A stretch of DNA of 64,000 nucleotides, from NCBI GenBank assembly GCA_903839675.1, contig CAIMDB010000032.1, positions 62,001-126,000 of the forward strand, written 5' to 3'. The notes beneath the pieces were generated by a model. That model searched no databases. It worked only from the letters and a program-made list of their open reading frames with translations, and was not told the origin of the DNA. This document shows positions 9,814 through 18,386 of this stretch, one piece after another; the stretch's first letter is position 1, and each line of letters begins with the position of its first letter. This DNA is from an uncultured Sphingomonadales bacterium (lineage in GTDB: Bacteria; Pseudomonadota; Alphaproteobacteria; Sphingomonadales; Sphingomonadaceae). The translations under genes were made by a program, and so were the position numbers.

Positions 9814-11087
9814 GCCCTCAGTTCCACATTGAGCCGCTTGGAGGCCCGCCACAGCAAGACGGCAGGCAGCAGCCCCATCCAGGCGGCCCCATAGAGCACC
9901 CAACGGACACTATCCTCCCCCGCAATCGGTTTGAACGCGTCAGACAGCATGCCGAAGAACAGCGGACCAAGGCCAAGCCCGATCAGGTTCTGCCCGAACA
10001 CCACGAGCGACGTCGCCACCGCGCGCTGACCGGGGGCCACCAACTGCTGCGCCAGCGCATAGCAGGGGCCATAATAGAAATAGTTGAGCATGCTAGGGAT
10101 CATCAGCAGCGCAATCGCGCAGCGCCAGTCCGTGACATAATAGGCCACAAACAAAATGGGCGCTGCCACCGCCATGCCAATGGCGGGTGCGGTCAAAATG
10201 TGGCGCTTATCCTTTGCGCCGAAACGGTCTGCGAGATAGCCGCCAAGCCAGGTGCCGAGCATAGACGAAAGCCCACCTGTAATCCCAAGCCACAGCCCGG
10301 TTTCCGCCGCCGTCAAGCCAAAGTTGCGCTGGAACAGGATCGTGACCCACACGCCTTTGCCGTAGGACAGGAAGGCCGTGAAGGACGCGCCGAGCAACAC
10401 CAGCACAAAGGCCCGCGACGACATGATTTGCACCAGCGCTTCAAAAAAGGGCTGCTGCGGCGTCACCCCTTGCGCGGTGGCAGAGGCATGACGGCCCGGG
10501 TCCTTCAGGAAGAACGGCAGGATGAAGGCAAACAGGACGCCCGGTATGCTGACCGCCAAAAATGTGTTCCGCCAGCCCATGACATCGCTCAGCGCGCCGC
10601 CGACCGCCATGCCGATCAGGCTGCCAATCGGAATGCCCAGCCCGTAAAAGGCAATCGCAGACGCGCGCTTTTCCTTAGGCACGGCATCGGTGATGAGTGC
10701 ATGGGCCGCAGGCGTGCACCCGGCCTCCCCCACGCCCACGCCAATGCGGGCGAGCAGCAAATGAAAAAAGTTTTGCGCCAATCCACAGGCCGCCGTCATC
10801 AGCGACCAAAAGCCGAGCGAGATTGTGATGAGCCGCGCGCGGTTGGTGTGCGGACGATCCGCATAGCGGGCAATAGGGATGCCCAGAAACGTGTAGAAGA
10901 CAGCAAAGGCAAGGCCGGTCATCAGCCCGATCTGCGTGTCAGACAGGTTCAGATCGCGGCTGATATCATGCGCGAGGATGTTGACGATCTGGCGGTCGAG
11001 GAAATTGAAAATGTAGACGACAAGCAGCATCCACATCATCAGCCGGGTGGATGGCACAGAGCCGGTTTTTGCGTTTATGCCTGCCAT
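9810..11087 (-). CDS. Major facilitator transporter, spinster-like family
   Basis: A 425-residue membrane protein with about 12 helices. The cytoplasmic loop 2-3 motif GIPIARYADR and the repeated motif in the second half (GGYLADRFGAKD) identify the MFS; GVGVGEAGCTPAAHALITD in helix 4-5 is characteristic of the spinster-like subfamily. These export lipids or organic anions in some organisms; the substrate here is unknown. The AGGAG ribosome site is only 3 nt from the ATG. It lies downstream of aroC on the same strand with a 103-bp gap. Confidence 0.85.
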   Translation of the reverse strand: MAGINAKTGSVPSTRLMMWMLLVVYIFNFLDRQIVNILAHDISRDLNLSDTQIGLMTGLAFAVFYTFLGIPIARYADRPHTNRARLITISLGFWSLMTAACGLAQNFFHLLLARIGVGVGEAGCTPAAHALITDAVPKEKRASAIAFYGLGIPIGSLIGMAVGGALSDVMGWRNTFLAVSIPGVLFAFILPFFLKDPGRHASATAQGVTPQQPFFEALVQIMSSRAFVLVLLGASFTAFLSYGKGVWVTILFQRNFGLTAAETGLWLGITGGLSSMLGTWLGGYLADRFGAKDKRHILTAPAIGMAVAAPILFVAYYVTDWRCAIALLMIPSMLNYFYYGPCYALAQQLVAPGQRAVATSLVVFGQNLIGLGLGPLFFGMLSDAFKPIAGEDSVRWVLYGAAWMGLLPAVLLWRASKRLNVELRA

Positions 11088-11190
11088 AATCTCCTGCTGG
11101 CCTCTGTAAGCGGGCCTCTTCAGGATCTTGTGGTCGAAACATCAGCGCCCGGCAAGCGCGAAGCAATTTACACTGCTTGGAAGAGGTCGC

Positions 11191-12258
11191 TTACCCGCAC
11201 TGCGCGCGGTGGAGCAGCTTCTGGTCCGCCAGCACCAGCGCCATCATCGCTTCGACAACCGGCGCGCCGCGGATACCAACGCACGGATCGTGGCGGCCCT
11301 TGGTGATGATGTCTGCCGCTTCTCCTTCCCGGTTGATCGTGTCAACGGGGATGAGGATGGACGAGGTCGGCTTGAACGCGACGCGCACGATGACCGGCTG
11401 GCCGGTTGAAATGCCGCCCGCAATGCCGCCTGCATTGTTCGCCATGAACTGCGGCGCATTGGTGCCGGGACGCATTGGATCTGCATTTTCCTCGCCGCGC
11501 AGACGGGCGGAGGCAAAGCCTGCACCAATCTCCACAGCCTTCACCGCATTGATGCTCATCATTGCGGCGGCCAGCTCACTGTCGAGCTTGGCATAGAGCG
11601 GTGCGCCCCATCCGGCAGGCACGCCGGTTGCCACGCACTCCACGACGGCACCCAAAGAGGACCCCGCCTTGCGCGCCTCATCGACGAGCTTTTCCCAACG
11701 ACCGGCCGCCGCTTCATCGGGGCAGAAGAATGGGTTCTTGTCGATCTGGCTGGCTTCAAAATTGTCGCGGTCAATGGCATCGCCACCGATTTCGACGACA
11801 TAAGCGAGGATCTGAACTTCAGGGATCACCGCGCGGGCAACGCCCGCCGCCGCCACGCGGGCCGCCGTTTCGCGTGCCGAAGACCGCCCACCGCCGCGAT
11901 AATCGCGGAAGCCATATTTGGCGTCATAGCTGTAATCGGCATGGCCCGGGCGATAGGCCTTGGCGACGTCTGAATAATCCTTGGACCGCTGATCGACATT
12001 CTCGATCATCAGGCTGACGGGTGTGCCGGTTGTTCGGCCTTCAAACACGCCGGAGAGGATGCGGACCTGATCCGGTTCCTGCCGCTGCGTGGTGAAGCGC
12101 GAGGTGCCCGGGCGACGCTTGTCGAGGAAGGGCTGAATGTCTGCTTCGGACAGCGCGAGCCCCGGCGGGCAGCCATCGACCACAGCCCCAAGCGCGGGAC
12201 CATGGCTTTCCCCCCAAGTGGTGAAGCGGAAGACGCGGCCGAAGGTATTGAAACTCAT
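11191..12258 (-). CDS. aroC: Chorismate synthase
   Basis: A 355-residue FMN-dependent enzyme that converts EPSP to chorismate, the last shikimate step. The start is M in [20 protein letters not shown], a standard N-terminus; the upstream 18 codons are ignored. Diagnostic blocks include [16 protein letters not shown], the G-G-R-S-S-A-R-E-T motif ([14 protein letters not shown]) and [19 protein letters not shown]. It is divergent from a small acetyltransferase 53 bp away. aroQ and aroE lie elsewhere in the window. Confidence 0.96.
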   Translation of the reverse strand: MSFNTFGRVFRFTTWGESHGPALGAVVDGCPPGLALSEADIQPFLDKRRPGTSRFTTQRQEPDQVRILSGVFEGRTTGTPVSLMIENVDQRSKDYSDVAKAYRPGHADYSYDAKYGFRDYRGGGRSSARETAARVAAAGVARAVIPEVQILAYVVEIGGDAIDRDNFEASQIDKNPFFCPDEAAAGRWEKLVDEARKAGSSLGAVVECVATGVPAGWGAPLYAKLDSELAAAMMSINAVKAVEIGAGFASARLRGEENADPMRPGTNAPQFMANNAGGIAGGISTGQPVIVRVAFKPTSSILIPVDTINREGEAADIITKGRHDPCVGIRGAPVVEAMMALVLADQKLLHRAQCG

Positions 12259-12311
12259 GGACGAGCGATGCCGCGATTTGACGGCTATTGCAAGGCACAC
12301 AAGGCGGCGCA

Positions 12312-12854
12312 ATGATGCTGGCCATGTCCGATGAGATCACGATCCGTCCCGCCCGCCAAGACGATGCCGAGGCGATGGCAGCCATTTACCGCCCCTATGT
12401 GCTGACCGGCACCGAGACCTTCGAGACCGTGCCGCCGCCACCTTCCGCCTTTGCCGACAAAGTGGCGCAGTGCGCGGCGAAGGGCTGGCCCTTCCTCGTC
12501 GCCTGCGCCGGGAACGAAGTTGTCGGCTACGCCTATGCCACCCAGTTCCGGGACCGGGACGCCTATCGCTATGCCTGTGAGAACAGCATCTATGTGAAAG
12601 AGGGCCAGCACGGGCGCGGCATTGGAAGCCAGCTGCTCGCCGCCTTGCTGGAAGCCGCCGAGACCGCCGGCTTCCGCCAGATGATTGCTGTCATTTCGGG
12701 CGTCGGCCCGGCCTCTCCCGCGCTCCACGCAGCGCACGGCTTTACCGAAGCGGGACGCATGCGATCTGTCGGCCGCAAGCACGACCGCTGGCTCGACACC
12801 CTCTATATGCAACGCGCACTCGGCCCGGGCGACACCACGCCGCCCGACGCCTGA
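12312..12854 (+). CDS. GNAT acetyltransferase of the phosphinothricin/L-amino acid type
   Basis: A 180-residue N-acetyltransferase resembling the Pat/MnaT group (methionine sulfoximine/sulfone or phosphinothricin acetylation). Visible: [18 protein letters not shown] at the N-terminus, [24 protein letters not shown], and the acetyl-CoA motif [12 protein letters not shown] (about 98-109). Starts at 12312, 12315 or 12324 are possible; 12312 has the only plausible ribosome site (AAGGCGG, 4 nt). It ends 3 bp before the end of the convergent fabI. Confidence 0.8.
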   Translation: MMLAMSDEITIRPARQDDAEAMAAIYRPYVLTGTETFETVPPPPSAFADKVAQCAAKGWPFLVACAGNEVVGYAYATQFRDRDAYRYACENSIYVKEGQHGRGIGSQLLAALLEAAETAGFRQMIAVISGVGPASPALHAAHGFTEAGRMRSVGRKHDRWLDTLYMQRALGPGDTTPPDA

Positions 12855-12857
12855 GCC

Positions 12858-13661
12858 TTAGGCCAGCGCGATGTCCGGCGCGTCTTCGGCCTTCATGCCG
12901 ACGGCGTGATAGCCGCAATCGACATGGTGGGTTTCCCCCGTCACGCCCGAGGACAGGCCCGACAACAAGTAAAGCCCCGCCCCGCCGACATCCTCGATGG
13001 TCGTGTTGCGCTTCAACGGCGCGTTCAGTTCATTCCACTTCAGGATGTAGCGGAAGTCACCAATGCCCGACGCGGCAAGCGTCTTGATCGGCCCGGCCGA
13101 GATCGCGTTCACGCGGATATTGTCACGGCCCAGATCGACCGCGAGATACTTGACCGACGTCTCCAGCGCGGACTTTGCCACACCCATGACGTTGTAATGC
13201 GGGATGACCTTTTCCGCGCCATAATAGCTCAGCGTCAGCATCGTCCCGCCATTGGGCATCATCGCTGCCGCGCGCTGGGCAACGGCGGTGAAACTGTAGA
13301 CCGAGATGTTCATCGTCATCAGGAAGTTGTCGAGCGTGGTGTCGCAATAGCGGCCACGCAGCTCATTCTTGTCTGAAAAACCAATGGCATGAACAACGAA
13401 ATCAATCGTCGGCCAACGCGCGGCCAGCGTTGCAAAGGCTGTGTCGAGGTCTGCCGGATCGGCCACATCACAATCGATCAGGAAATCGCTCCCGACCTCT
13501 TCCGCCAAGGGGCGCACGCGCTTTTCCAGCGCCTCACCCTGATAGGAAAAGGCCAGTTCCGCACCTTCTTCGCGCAGCTTCTTTGCAATCCCCCAAGCGA
13601 GGCTCCGGTCATTGGCAAGCCCCATGATCAACCCGCGCTTGCCCGCCATATATCCAGCCAT
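12858..13661 (-). CDS. fabI: Enoyl-[acyl-carrier-protein] reductase (NADH)
   Basis: A 267-residue short-chain dehydrogenase that reduces enoyl-ACP in each fatty acid elongation round. The FabI pattern Tyr-x6-Lys is present (Y156, K163 in HYNVMGVAKSALE), as is the cofactor loop GLANDRSLAWGIAKKL. ATG 13661 shares its A with the TGA of the upstream yihY-like gene (TGATG), arguing for translational coupling; a second ATG at 13649 is possible. The same-strand frame continues upstream inside yihY, but that part is not fabI. Target class of triclosan and related inhibitors. Confidence 0.95.
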   Translation of the reverse strand: MAGYMAGKRGLIMGLANDRSLAWGIAKKLREEGAELAFSYQGEALEKRVRPLAEEVGSDFLIDCDVADPADLDTAFATLAARWPTIDFVVHAIGFSDKNELRGRYCDTTLDNFLMTMNISVYSFTAVAQRAAAMMPNGGTMLTLSYYGAEKVIPHYNVMGVAKSALETSVKYLAVDLGRDNIRVNAISAGPIKTLAASGIGDFRYILKWNELNAPLKRNTTIEDVGGAGLYLLSGLSSGVTGETHHVDCGYHAVGMKAEDAPDIALA

Positions 13662-14614
13662 CAGCTGTTCCCTTCGTCGTATAACCCATTCAACTGCGGT
13701 TCTTTGATCACCGGATTGGTCAAAGCCGCATTCAGATGCGCGCCAATAACAAGACCGAATCCGACTATCCAGAAAAACAACAACGCAACGATCACCCCGG
13801 CCAAGCTGCCATAGGTCAGTGCATAACCCCCAAAGAGCGACAAAGCAGGCGGAAGTAAGGCCAAAGCGCCCGTCCACCAAAAGGTCGTGACCAGTGCCCC
13901 TGGCCATTTGGGAAAGGCCCGACCGCGATATTCGGATGGAGCAAGCGTCCAGAAGATGACGAACAAGCCAAAGAAAACCGCAACCGACGTTGAGACCCAG
14001 CCGAGTTCCACCGACATCAGGCGTTGTGCCGCGGGAATAAAGCGGAACACCACTTCCTCCACCGCGGTCACCGCAAGCTGCACCGCCAGCGCAAACAAGA
14101 TCAGCATCACCGACAGAAAGGTGATCGCAATGCCAGCGAGGCGATACTGCCAAAAGGGGCGACCATAATCCGTCCCGTAAGCGCGCCGCAAAATATCGCG
14201 GATGGTCTCGATAAAGCTGCTCACCGTCCACAGCCCCACAATCGCGCCAAACCACAAAAGCGGGCCCGTACGGGCCTGCAGCATTTCCTGCGCGGCACTC
14301 TGGATCAGCTGCGCAACCCCCGGCGGCAAGGCGACGAGCATCGACTGGATGGCTTTTAGATTTTCGTCGGGCCGTCCAATCAACTGGGTGATCGCCGCCA
14401 TCACGATGAAGAAGGGAAAAACCGTCAACAGCGTCAGATAAGCAAAATTGCCGGCATGGATGAAACCATCGCTATACACGCCAACCGCCACGCGGCGGAG
14501 CACCTCAAACGGCTTTGAGCCCGGTCCAATCAGCCCACGCAGCCCTTCCGTGTGCTGATGCGCACCCGGATGCCTGCGGCGGGCTTCAGGTGTTTCCGGC
14601 GACGGCGGACGCAT
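13661..14614 (-). CDS. YihY/BrkB-family inner-membrane protein
   Basis: A 317-residue protein with a charged N-terminus and about six membrane helices: GNFAYLTLLTVFPFFIVMAAIT, GPLLWFGAIVGLWTVSSF, and the conserved YGTDYGRPFWQYRLAGI loop. The family was once called ribonuclease BN, which is now considered wrong; its function is not settled. It sits six bases downstream of the DnaJ-like gene and overlaps fabI by one base, forming a dnaJ-like/yihY/fabI transcription unit. Confidence 0.88.
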   Translation of the reverse strand: MRPPSPETPEARRRHPGAHQHTEGLRGLIGPGSKPFEVLRRVAVGVYSDGFIHAGNFAYLTLLTVFPFFIVMAAITQLIGRPDENLKAIQSMLVALPPGVAQLIQSAAQEMLQARTGPLLWFGAIVGLWTVSSFIETIRDILRRAYGTDYGRPFWQYRLAGIAITFLSVMLILFALAVQLAVTAVEEVVFRFIPAAQRLMSVELGWVSTSVAVFFGLFVIFWTLAPSEYRGRAFPKWPGALVTTFWWTGALALLPPALSLFGGYALTYGSLAGVIVALLFFWIVGFGLVIGAHLNAALTNPVIKEPQLNGLYDEGNS

Positions 14615-14620
14615 GGAAGG

Positions 14621-15538
14621 TTAGACGCCGAGCTTCGCGCGGGGGTTCCTGTCGTCGGTCCAGCTTTCGACAAAGTCTTGGAGCGCGGCATCATCGGCGG
14701 GCAAGTCGACGATCAACGTGACAAGCTGGTCGCCACGTTTGCCCGTCTTGCCGGTGAAACCGCGTTCCCGCAGCCGCAGCGTCTTGCCAGATGTCGCACC
14801 CTTGGGGACGTTGAGCATGACCGCGCCGTCCACTGTCGGCACCTTGACCGGACCACCCTTAACCGCTTCGGAAAGCGTGATCGGCAAATCGAGCCGAATA
14901 TTGTCGCCGTCGCGCGTGAAATGCGGGTGTTGACCGACCTCAATCGTCACAATCGCGTCGCCTGCACCGCCCGGCCCGGCCTGACCCTTGCCGCCCAGTT
15001 TCATCTGGGTGCCCGATTCCACGCCCGCAGGGAGCTTCAGATCAATCGTCTTGCCATCAGACAAAGTGATCCGCTGCGGCTTGAGCGTTGCCGCCTCATC
15101 AAACGCCACGGCCAGCCGATAGGCGACATTAGCCCCCTTTTGCGGCGGCGCCTGTCGTCCAAATCCGCCGCCCGGTCCACCGCGACCGCGCCCACCAAAC
15201 AGGCCATCAAAAATGTCCCCGAAATCCATGCCTTCGGCATTGAACCCGCCCGGACCCTGCCGGAACCCGCCGCCGCCCTGACCAAAGGGATTGCCGCCCC
15301 CGCCAAAGGGGCTGCGGGGCTGACCATTTTCGTCAATCTCGCCCCGGTCAAACTGGCCGCGCTTGTCCTTGTCCGACAACAGATCATAGGCGCCCGTCAC
15401 CTGAGCGAAACGCTCGGTAGCCTTGGGATCGTGGGTGGTATCAGGGTGGAGCTCTTTGGCCAGCTTGCGATAGGCCTTCTTAATCTCAGCCTCGCTCGCG
15501 CCCTTCGCCACCCCCAGAGTCGAATAGGGATCTGCCAT
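14621..15538 (-). CDS. CbpA-like DnaJ protein (J domain plus C-terminal substrate domains)
   Basis: A 305-residue co-chaperone that stimulates DnaK ATPase. The J domain occupies residues 1-70 with the HPD motif at 31-33. A Gly/Phe-rich linker (about 75-130, repeats of GGGGNPFGQGG type) follows, then the two C-terminal beta domains (about 145-295) that bind unfolded clients. The zinc-finger of true DnaJ is absent, which places it with CbpA/DnaJ class B. First gene of the unit with yihY and fabI. Confidence 0.9.
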   Translation of the reverse strand: MADPYSTLGVAKGASEAEIKKAYRKLAKELHPDTTHDPKATERFAQVTGAYDLLSDKDKRGQFDRGEIDENGQPRSPFGGGGNPFGQGGGGFRQGPGGFNAEGMDFGDIFDGLFGGRGRGGPGGGFGRQAPPQKGANVAYRLAVAFDEAATLKPQRITLSDGKTIDLKLPAGVESGTQMKLGGKGQAGPGGAGDAIVTIEVGQHPHFTRDGDNIRLDLPITLSEAVKGGPVKVPTVDGAVMLNVPKGATSGKTLRLRERGFTGKTGKRGDQLVTLIVDLPADDAALQDFVESWTDDRNPRAKLGV

Positions 15539-15659
15539 CCCCTCTAGCTAGGGTGTGGGAGGGGTTTCGGCAATGGTGTGAGGGAAGATGAAGGGTGCGC
15601 GCAGCGACGCGGCACCCAAGCAGACATCGCACTTGGGGTAAATTCACTTATCCACCCGC

Positions 15660-15813
15660 GTCGCCCCGTGCTTGACACGGGGCTTGGCTAACCTCCGGCC
15701 GGTTTTAGCCTCTTACATGCCGAATACCGCTGATCCGGCAGATCCAACCATTGGGGTCATGCCAAACGGGAAGGTGCCAGAAAAGCCGAGCCCCGTGTCA
15801 AGCACGGGGCGAC
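15660..15813. repeat. 25-bp inverted repeat pair in the dnaJ-like/aroQ gap
   Basis: The 314-bp gap 15541-15854 carries no credible gene. Two copies of the same 25-bp element face each other (about 15660-15684 and 15789-15813), identical as reverse complements. Each is itself a palindrome: CCCCGTG-cttga-CACGGGG. This is a typical dispersed sphingomonad palindrome pair. It separates two minus-strand genes and could fold into a large cruciform. Confidence 0.8.
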
Positions 15814-15854
15814 GGAGGATAAGGTGGAGAGGGATATGGCGGCGCGGACGCCGC

Positions 15855-16139
15855 CTAGCCCCCGTCTTTGATTTTCTGGTGATGCCGGATCACTTCATCG
15901 ATGATGAAGCGCAGGAACTTCTCCGAAAACTCAGGGTCCAGATTGGCGTCGGTGGCCAAGCGGCGGAGGCGTTCGATCTGTCGTTTTTCGCGGCCACCAT
16001 CGGCGGCGGGCAGGCCCGTCTTCGCCTTATGTTCGCCAACGGCCTTGGTAATTTTGAAGCGTTCGGCGAGCATATAGATCACCGAGGCATCGATATTGTC
16101 GATGCTCTCACGATAGCGTTGCAGGGTTTCGTCAGTCAT
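15855..16139 (-). CDS. Chorismate mutase, AroQ type
   Basis: A 94-residue all-helical chorismate mutase that turns chorismate into prephenate, the branch to Phe and Tyr. The start is chosen at MTDETLQRYRESIDNIDASV (GGAA about 5 nt upstream) and not at the earlier in-frame codon. Active-site type residues: the N-terminal Arg in LQRYRESIDNID, the central KAVGEHK, and REKRQIERL. It is monofunctional, not fused to prephenate dehydratase. It is divergent from the prenyl synthase gene by 83 bp. Confidence 0.85.
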   Translation of the reverse strand: MTDETLQRYRESIDNIDASVIYMLAERFKITKAVGEHKAKTGLPAADGGREKRQIERLRRLATDANLDPEFSEKFLRFIIDEVIRHHQKIKDGG

Positions 16140-16222
16140 TTCATTTCCAGTTTCGCCAAAACGGTTCACTTGCAACTCTGTTCTGCTTGCCTTTGCAAGA
16201 AAGCGCCGCCAATGCGCCCCTT

Positions 16223-17236
16223 ATGACGGCTACCGTTCACAGGCTTCCGGGTAAAGAGGTTCCATCGCTGGACCCGATGATGACGCTTGTGGCGTCCGGC
16301 ATGAATCAGGTCAACGCTGTGATTCTGGACCGGATGCAGTCGCAGATCCATCTGATCCCCGAACTGGCCGGTCATCTGATCGCCAGCGGTGGAAAGCGGA
16401 TGCGCCCCATGCTGACGCTCGCGACCTCGGCGCTGCTCGATTATCCGGGCTCCCGCCAGTATAAACTCGCAGCATCCGTAGAGTTCATCCACACAGCCAC
16501 TCTGCTGCACGACGATGTGGTCGACCATTCGGATCTGCGGCGCGGGCGCAAGACTGCCAATGTCATCTGGGGCAATTCAGCAAGCGTGCTCGTCGGCGAC
16601 TTCCTGTTCAGCCGCGCTTTTGAACTGATGGTTGAAGATGGCAGTCTGAAAGTCCTCAAGATTCTGTCGGGTGCGAGCGCGGTCATTTCCGAAGGCGAGG
16701 TCAACCAGCTGACCGCCCAGCGGCAAATTGCGACGACCGAAGACCGCTATCTCGATATTATCGGTGCCAAGACGGCAGCATTATTTGCCGCCGCCTGCCG
16801 CATCTCTGCCGTCATTGCTGAACGCGATGAAGCGACCGAGATGGCGCTCGATTCCTACGGCCGCAATCTCGGCATCGCGTTCCAGCTGGTCGATGATGCC
16901 ATCGACTATGCATCGGACGACGCGACGATGGGCAAATCACGCGGCGATGATTTCCGCGATGGAAAGATGACGCTCCCCGTCATCCTCGCCATGGCGCGCG
17001 GCAGCGACTCCGACCGCGCCTTCTGGAAAGAAGCGATGGAGGGCCGCCGCGTTTCAGACGATGATCTGGCCTATGCCAAGACTCTGCTCGATGGCTGCCG
17101 CGCTTTGCCTGACACGTTTGAAAAAGCCCGTCTCTATGGCCAGCGGGCCATTGATGCCCTTGGCCCCTTCCCGCCCTCGACCGCCAAGGCCGCTCTGGTC
17201 GAAGCCGTCGAGTTCGCCATCGCGCGGGCATATTAA
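16223..17236 (+). CDS. Long-chain polyprenyl diphosphate synthase (ubiquinone side chain)
   Basis: A 337-residue trans-prenyltransferase that condenses isopentenyl diphosphate into a long (probably octa- to decaprenyl) chain. Both Mg-binding aspartate motifs are present: DDVVD at 97-101 and DDAID at 224-228. GGKRMRPML (about 57-65) binds the homoallylic substrate. Small residues before the first motif fit a long-chain product, but exact length cannot be read. ATG 16223 begins the standard N-terminus; no clear ribosome site. Confidence 0.9.
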   Translation: MTATVHRLPGKEVPSLDPMMTLVASGMNQVNAVILDRMQSQIHLIPELAGHLIASGGKRMRPMLTLATSALLDYPGSRQYKLAASVEFIHTATLLHDDVVDHSDLRRGRKTANVIWGNSASVLVGDFLFSRAFELMVEDGSLKVLKILSGASAVISEGEVNQLTAQRQIATTEDRYLDIIGAKTAALFAAACRISAVIAERDEATEMALDSYGRNLGIAFQLVDDAIDYASDDATMGKSRGDDFRDGKMTLPVILAMARGSDSDRAFWKEAMEGRRVSDDDLAYAKTLLDGCRALPDTFEKARLYGQRAIDALGPFPPSTAKAALVEAVEFAIARAY

Positions 17237-17304
17237 AAAACAGAGAGGCCGTCCGCTCTGCGGTTTGGATTTGTGACGCTTCGCGGCCTTTCATCCTTCG
17301 CGCG

Positions 17305-17338
17305 CTTCGCGTGAACCCGAACCCTATTTCACGCGAAG
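17305..17338. repeat. 11-bp inverted repeat between prenyl synthase and CDF gene
   Basis: CTTCGCGTGAA at 17305-17315 and TTCACGCGAAG at 17328-17338 form a perfect stem with a 12-base spacer, in the convergent gap 17237-17377. No T-run follows; it could act as a shared 3' stabilising structure. Confidence 0.7.
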
Positions 17339-17377
17339 TCCGCGAAGAAAAGAAGGGCGCGAAGGCATAGAGACTCC

Positions 17378-18295
17378 CTAATTCGCCTCACACCCGTGAC
17401 AATCAGCATCCCCCTGTTCGATCTGGACCGTCATATGGTCGATATCAAACCGGTCATGGAGCATCTCCCCTAACGCGCTCAGGAACGCATCGCCCGGTGG
17501 ACCATCGGGCATGACGAGGTGCGCGGTCAGCACAGTTTCGGTCGTGCTGCTGGGCCAGATGTGCAGATCATGGACCCTCGCCACGCCGGGTTGGGCTGCC
17601 AGCGCGTCAGCCACGGCGTCATAGTCGATCCCTTCGGGCACAGCGCCGAGCGACATCGCCACCGACTTTGAAAGCAGACCATAGGTTTGCCAAAAGATCA
17701 GCGCGGCAATGGCAAGGCTGAGGATCGGGTCGATCAAATTGATGTCCGTCCACAATATCAGCAGCCCGGCGACGACAACCGCGGCAGAGACCGCCGCATC
17801 CCCCACCATATGGAGGAAGGCGCCCTGAATGTTGATGTCGCCTTTCCGCCCGCGCGCGAACAGCAGCGCCGTCACCCCGTTGATAACGATCCCGACCGCC
17901 GCAACGGCCATCATCGTGGGGCCCGCCACCGGCTGCGGATCAGCAATCCGTTGCACCGCCTCCAGCGCAATCGCGCCCAATGCCACCATCAGCAGCAGGC
18001 CGTTGGCCATCGCTGCAAGAATGGAGGAACTGCGCAGCCCCCAAGTGTAGCGTTTCGTCGGCGGGCGGGCCGCAAGCTTCGCCCCGCCCCAGGCAATGGC
18101 GAGGCCCAACACGTCCGAAAGATTATGTCCGGCATCCGAAAGCAGCGCCGTCGAATTCGCCTTCAGGCCATACACCACCTCAACCGCGACGAAGATGAGG
18201 TTGAGCGTAATGCCAATGGCAAAAGCGCGCCCGAAATCGGCATGGTGATGGTCATGGTGGTGACCATGGCCGTGATGATGATGCGCGCCTGACAT
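17378..18295 (-). CDS. Cation diffusion facilitator, Zn/Co/Cd efflux
   Basis: A 305-residue CDF transporter of the CzcD/ZitB type that exports divalent metal in exchange for protons. A His-rich N-terminus (ten His in the first 18 residues) precedes six helices. Metal ligands: LLSDAGHNLSDV in helix 2 and FLHMVGDA in helix 5, each with the His-x3-Asp pattern. The cytoplasmic C-terminal domain (about 215-300) ends CHGCEAN, which may add a metal site. No regulator gene adjoins it. Confidence 0.92.
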   Translation of the reverse strand: MSGAHHHHGHGHHHDHHHADFGRAFAIGITLNLIFVAVEVVYGLKANSTALLSDAGHNLSDVLGLAIAWGGAKLAARPPTKRYTWGLRSSSILAAMANGLLLMVALGAIALEAVQRIADPQPVAGPTMMAVAAVGIVINGVTALLFARGRKGDINIQGAFLHMVGDAAVSAAVVVAGLLILWTDINLIDPILSLAIAALIFWQTYGLLSKSVAMSLGAVPEGIDYDAVADALAAQPGVARVHDLHIWPSSTTETVLTAHLVMPDGPPGDAFLSALGEMLHDRFDIDHMTVQIEQGDADCHGCEAN

Positions 18296-18309
18296 GCGGT
18301 TCTTCCCTC

Positions 18310-18341
18310 AGCCTTCCCTTGGCCCAGCCTTCCCTTGGCCA
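18310..18341. repeat. Two tandem 16-bp repeats upstream of the CDF gene
   Basis: CAGCCTTCCCTTGGCC occurs twice head to tail at 18310-18325 and 18326-18341, between the start of the CDF gene and hrpB. It may be an operator duplication or slippage; no function is evident. Confidence 0.7.
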
Positions 18342-18386
18342 AGCGCACCCGCTAGCAGAAGCCGCTCATGAGATACTAGGACACGA

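Noticed and set aside
10200-11306. 368-codon plus-strand frame over the MFS gene
   Set aside because: Antisense shadow; the membrane protein on the minus strand explains the sequence.
13662-14255. Upstream extension of the fabI frame
   Set aside because: It lies in another frame of yihY on the same strand; FabI starts at a coupled ATG at 13661 with the standard N-terminus.
17239-17377. Short inverted repeat as terminator for prenyl synthase
   Set aside because: No T-run follows; listed as a repeat only.
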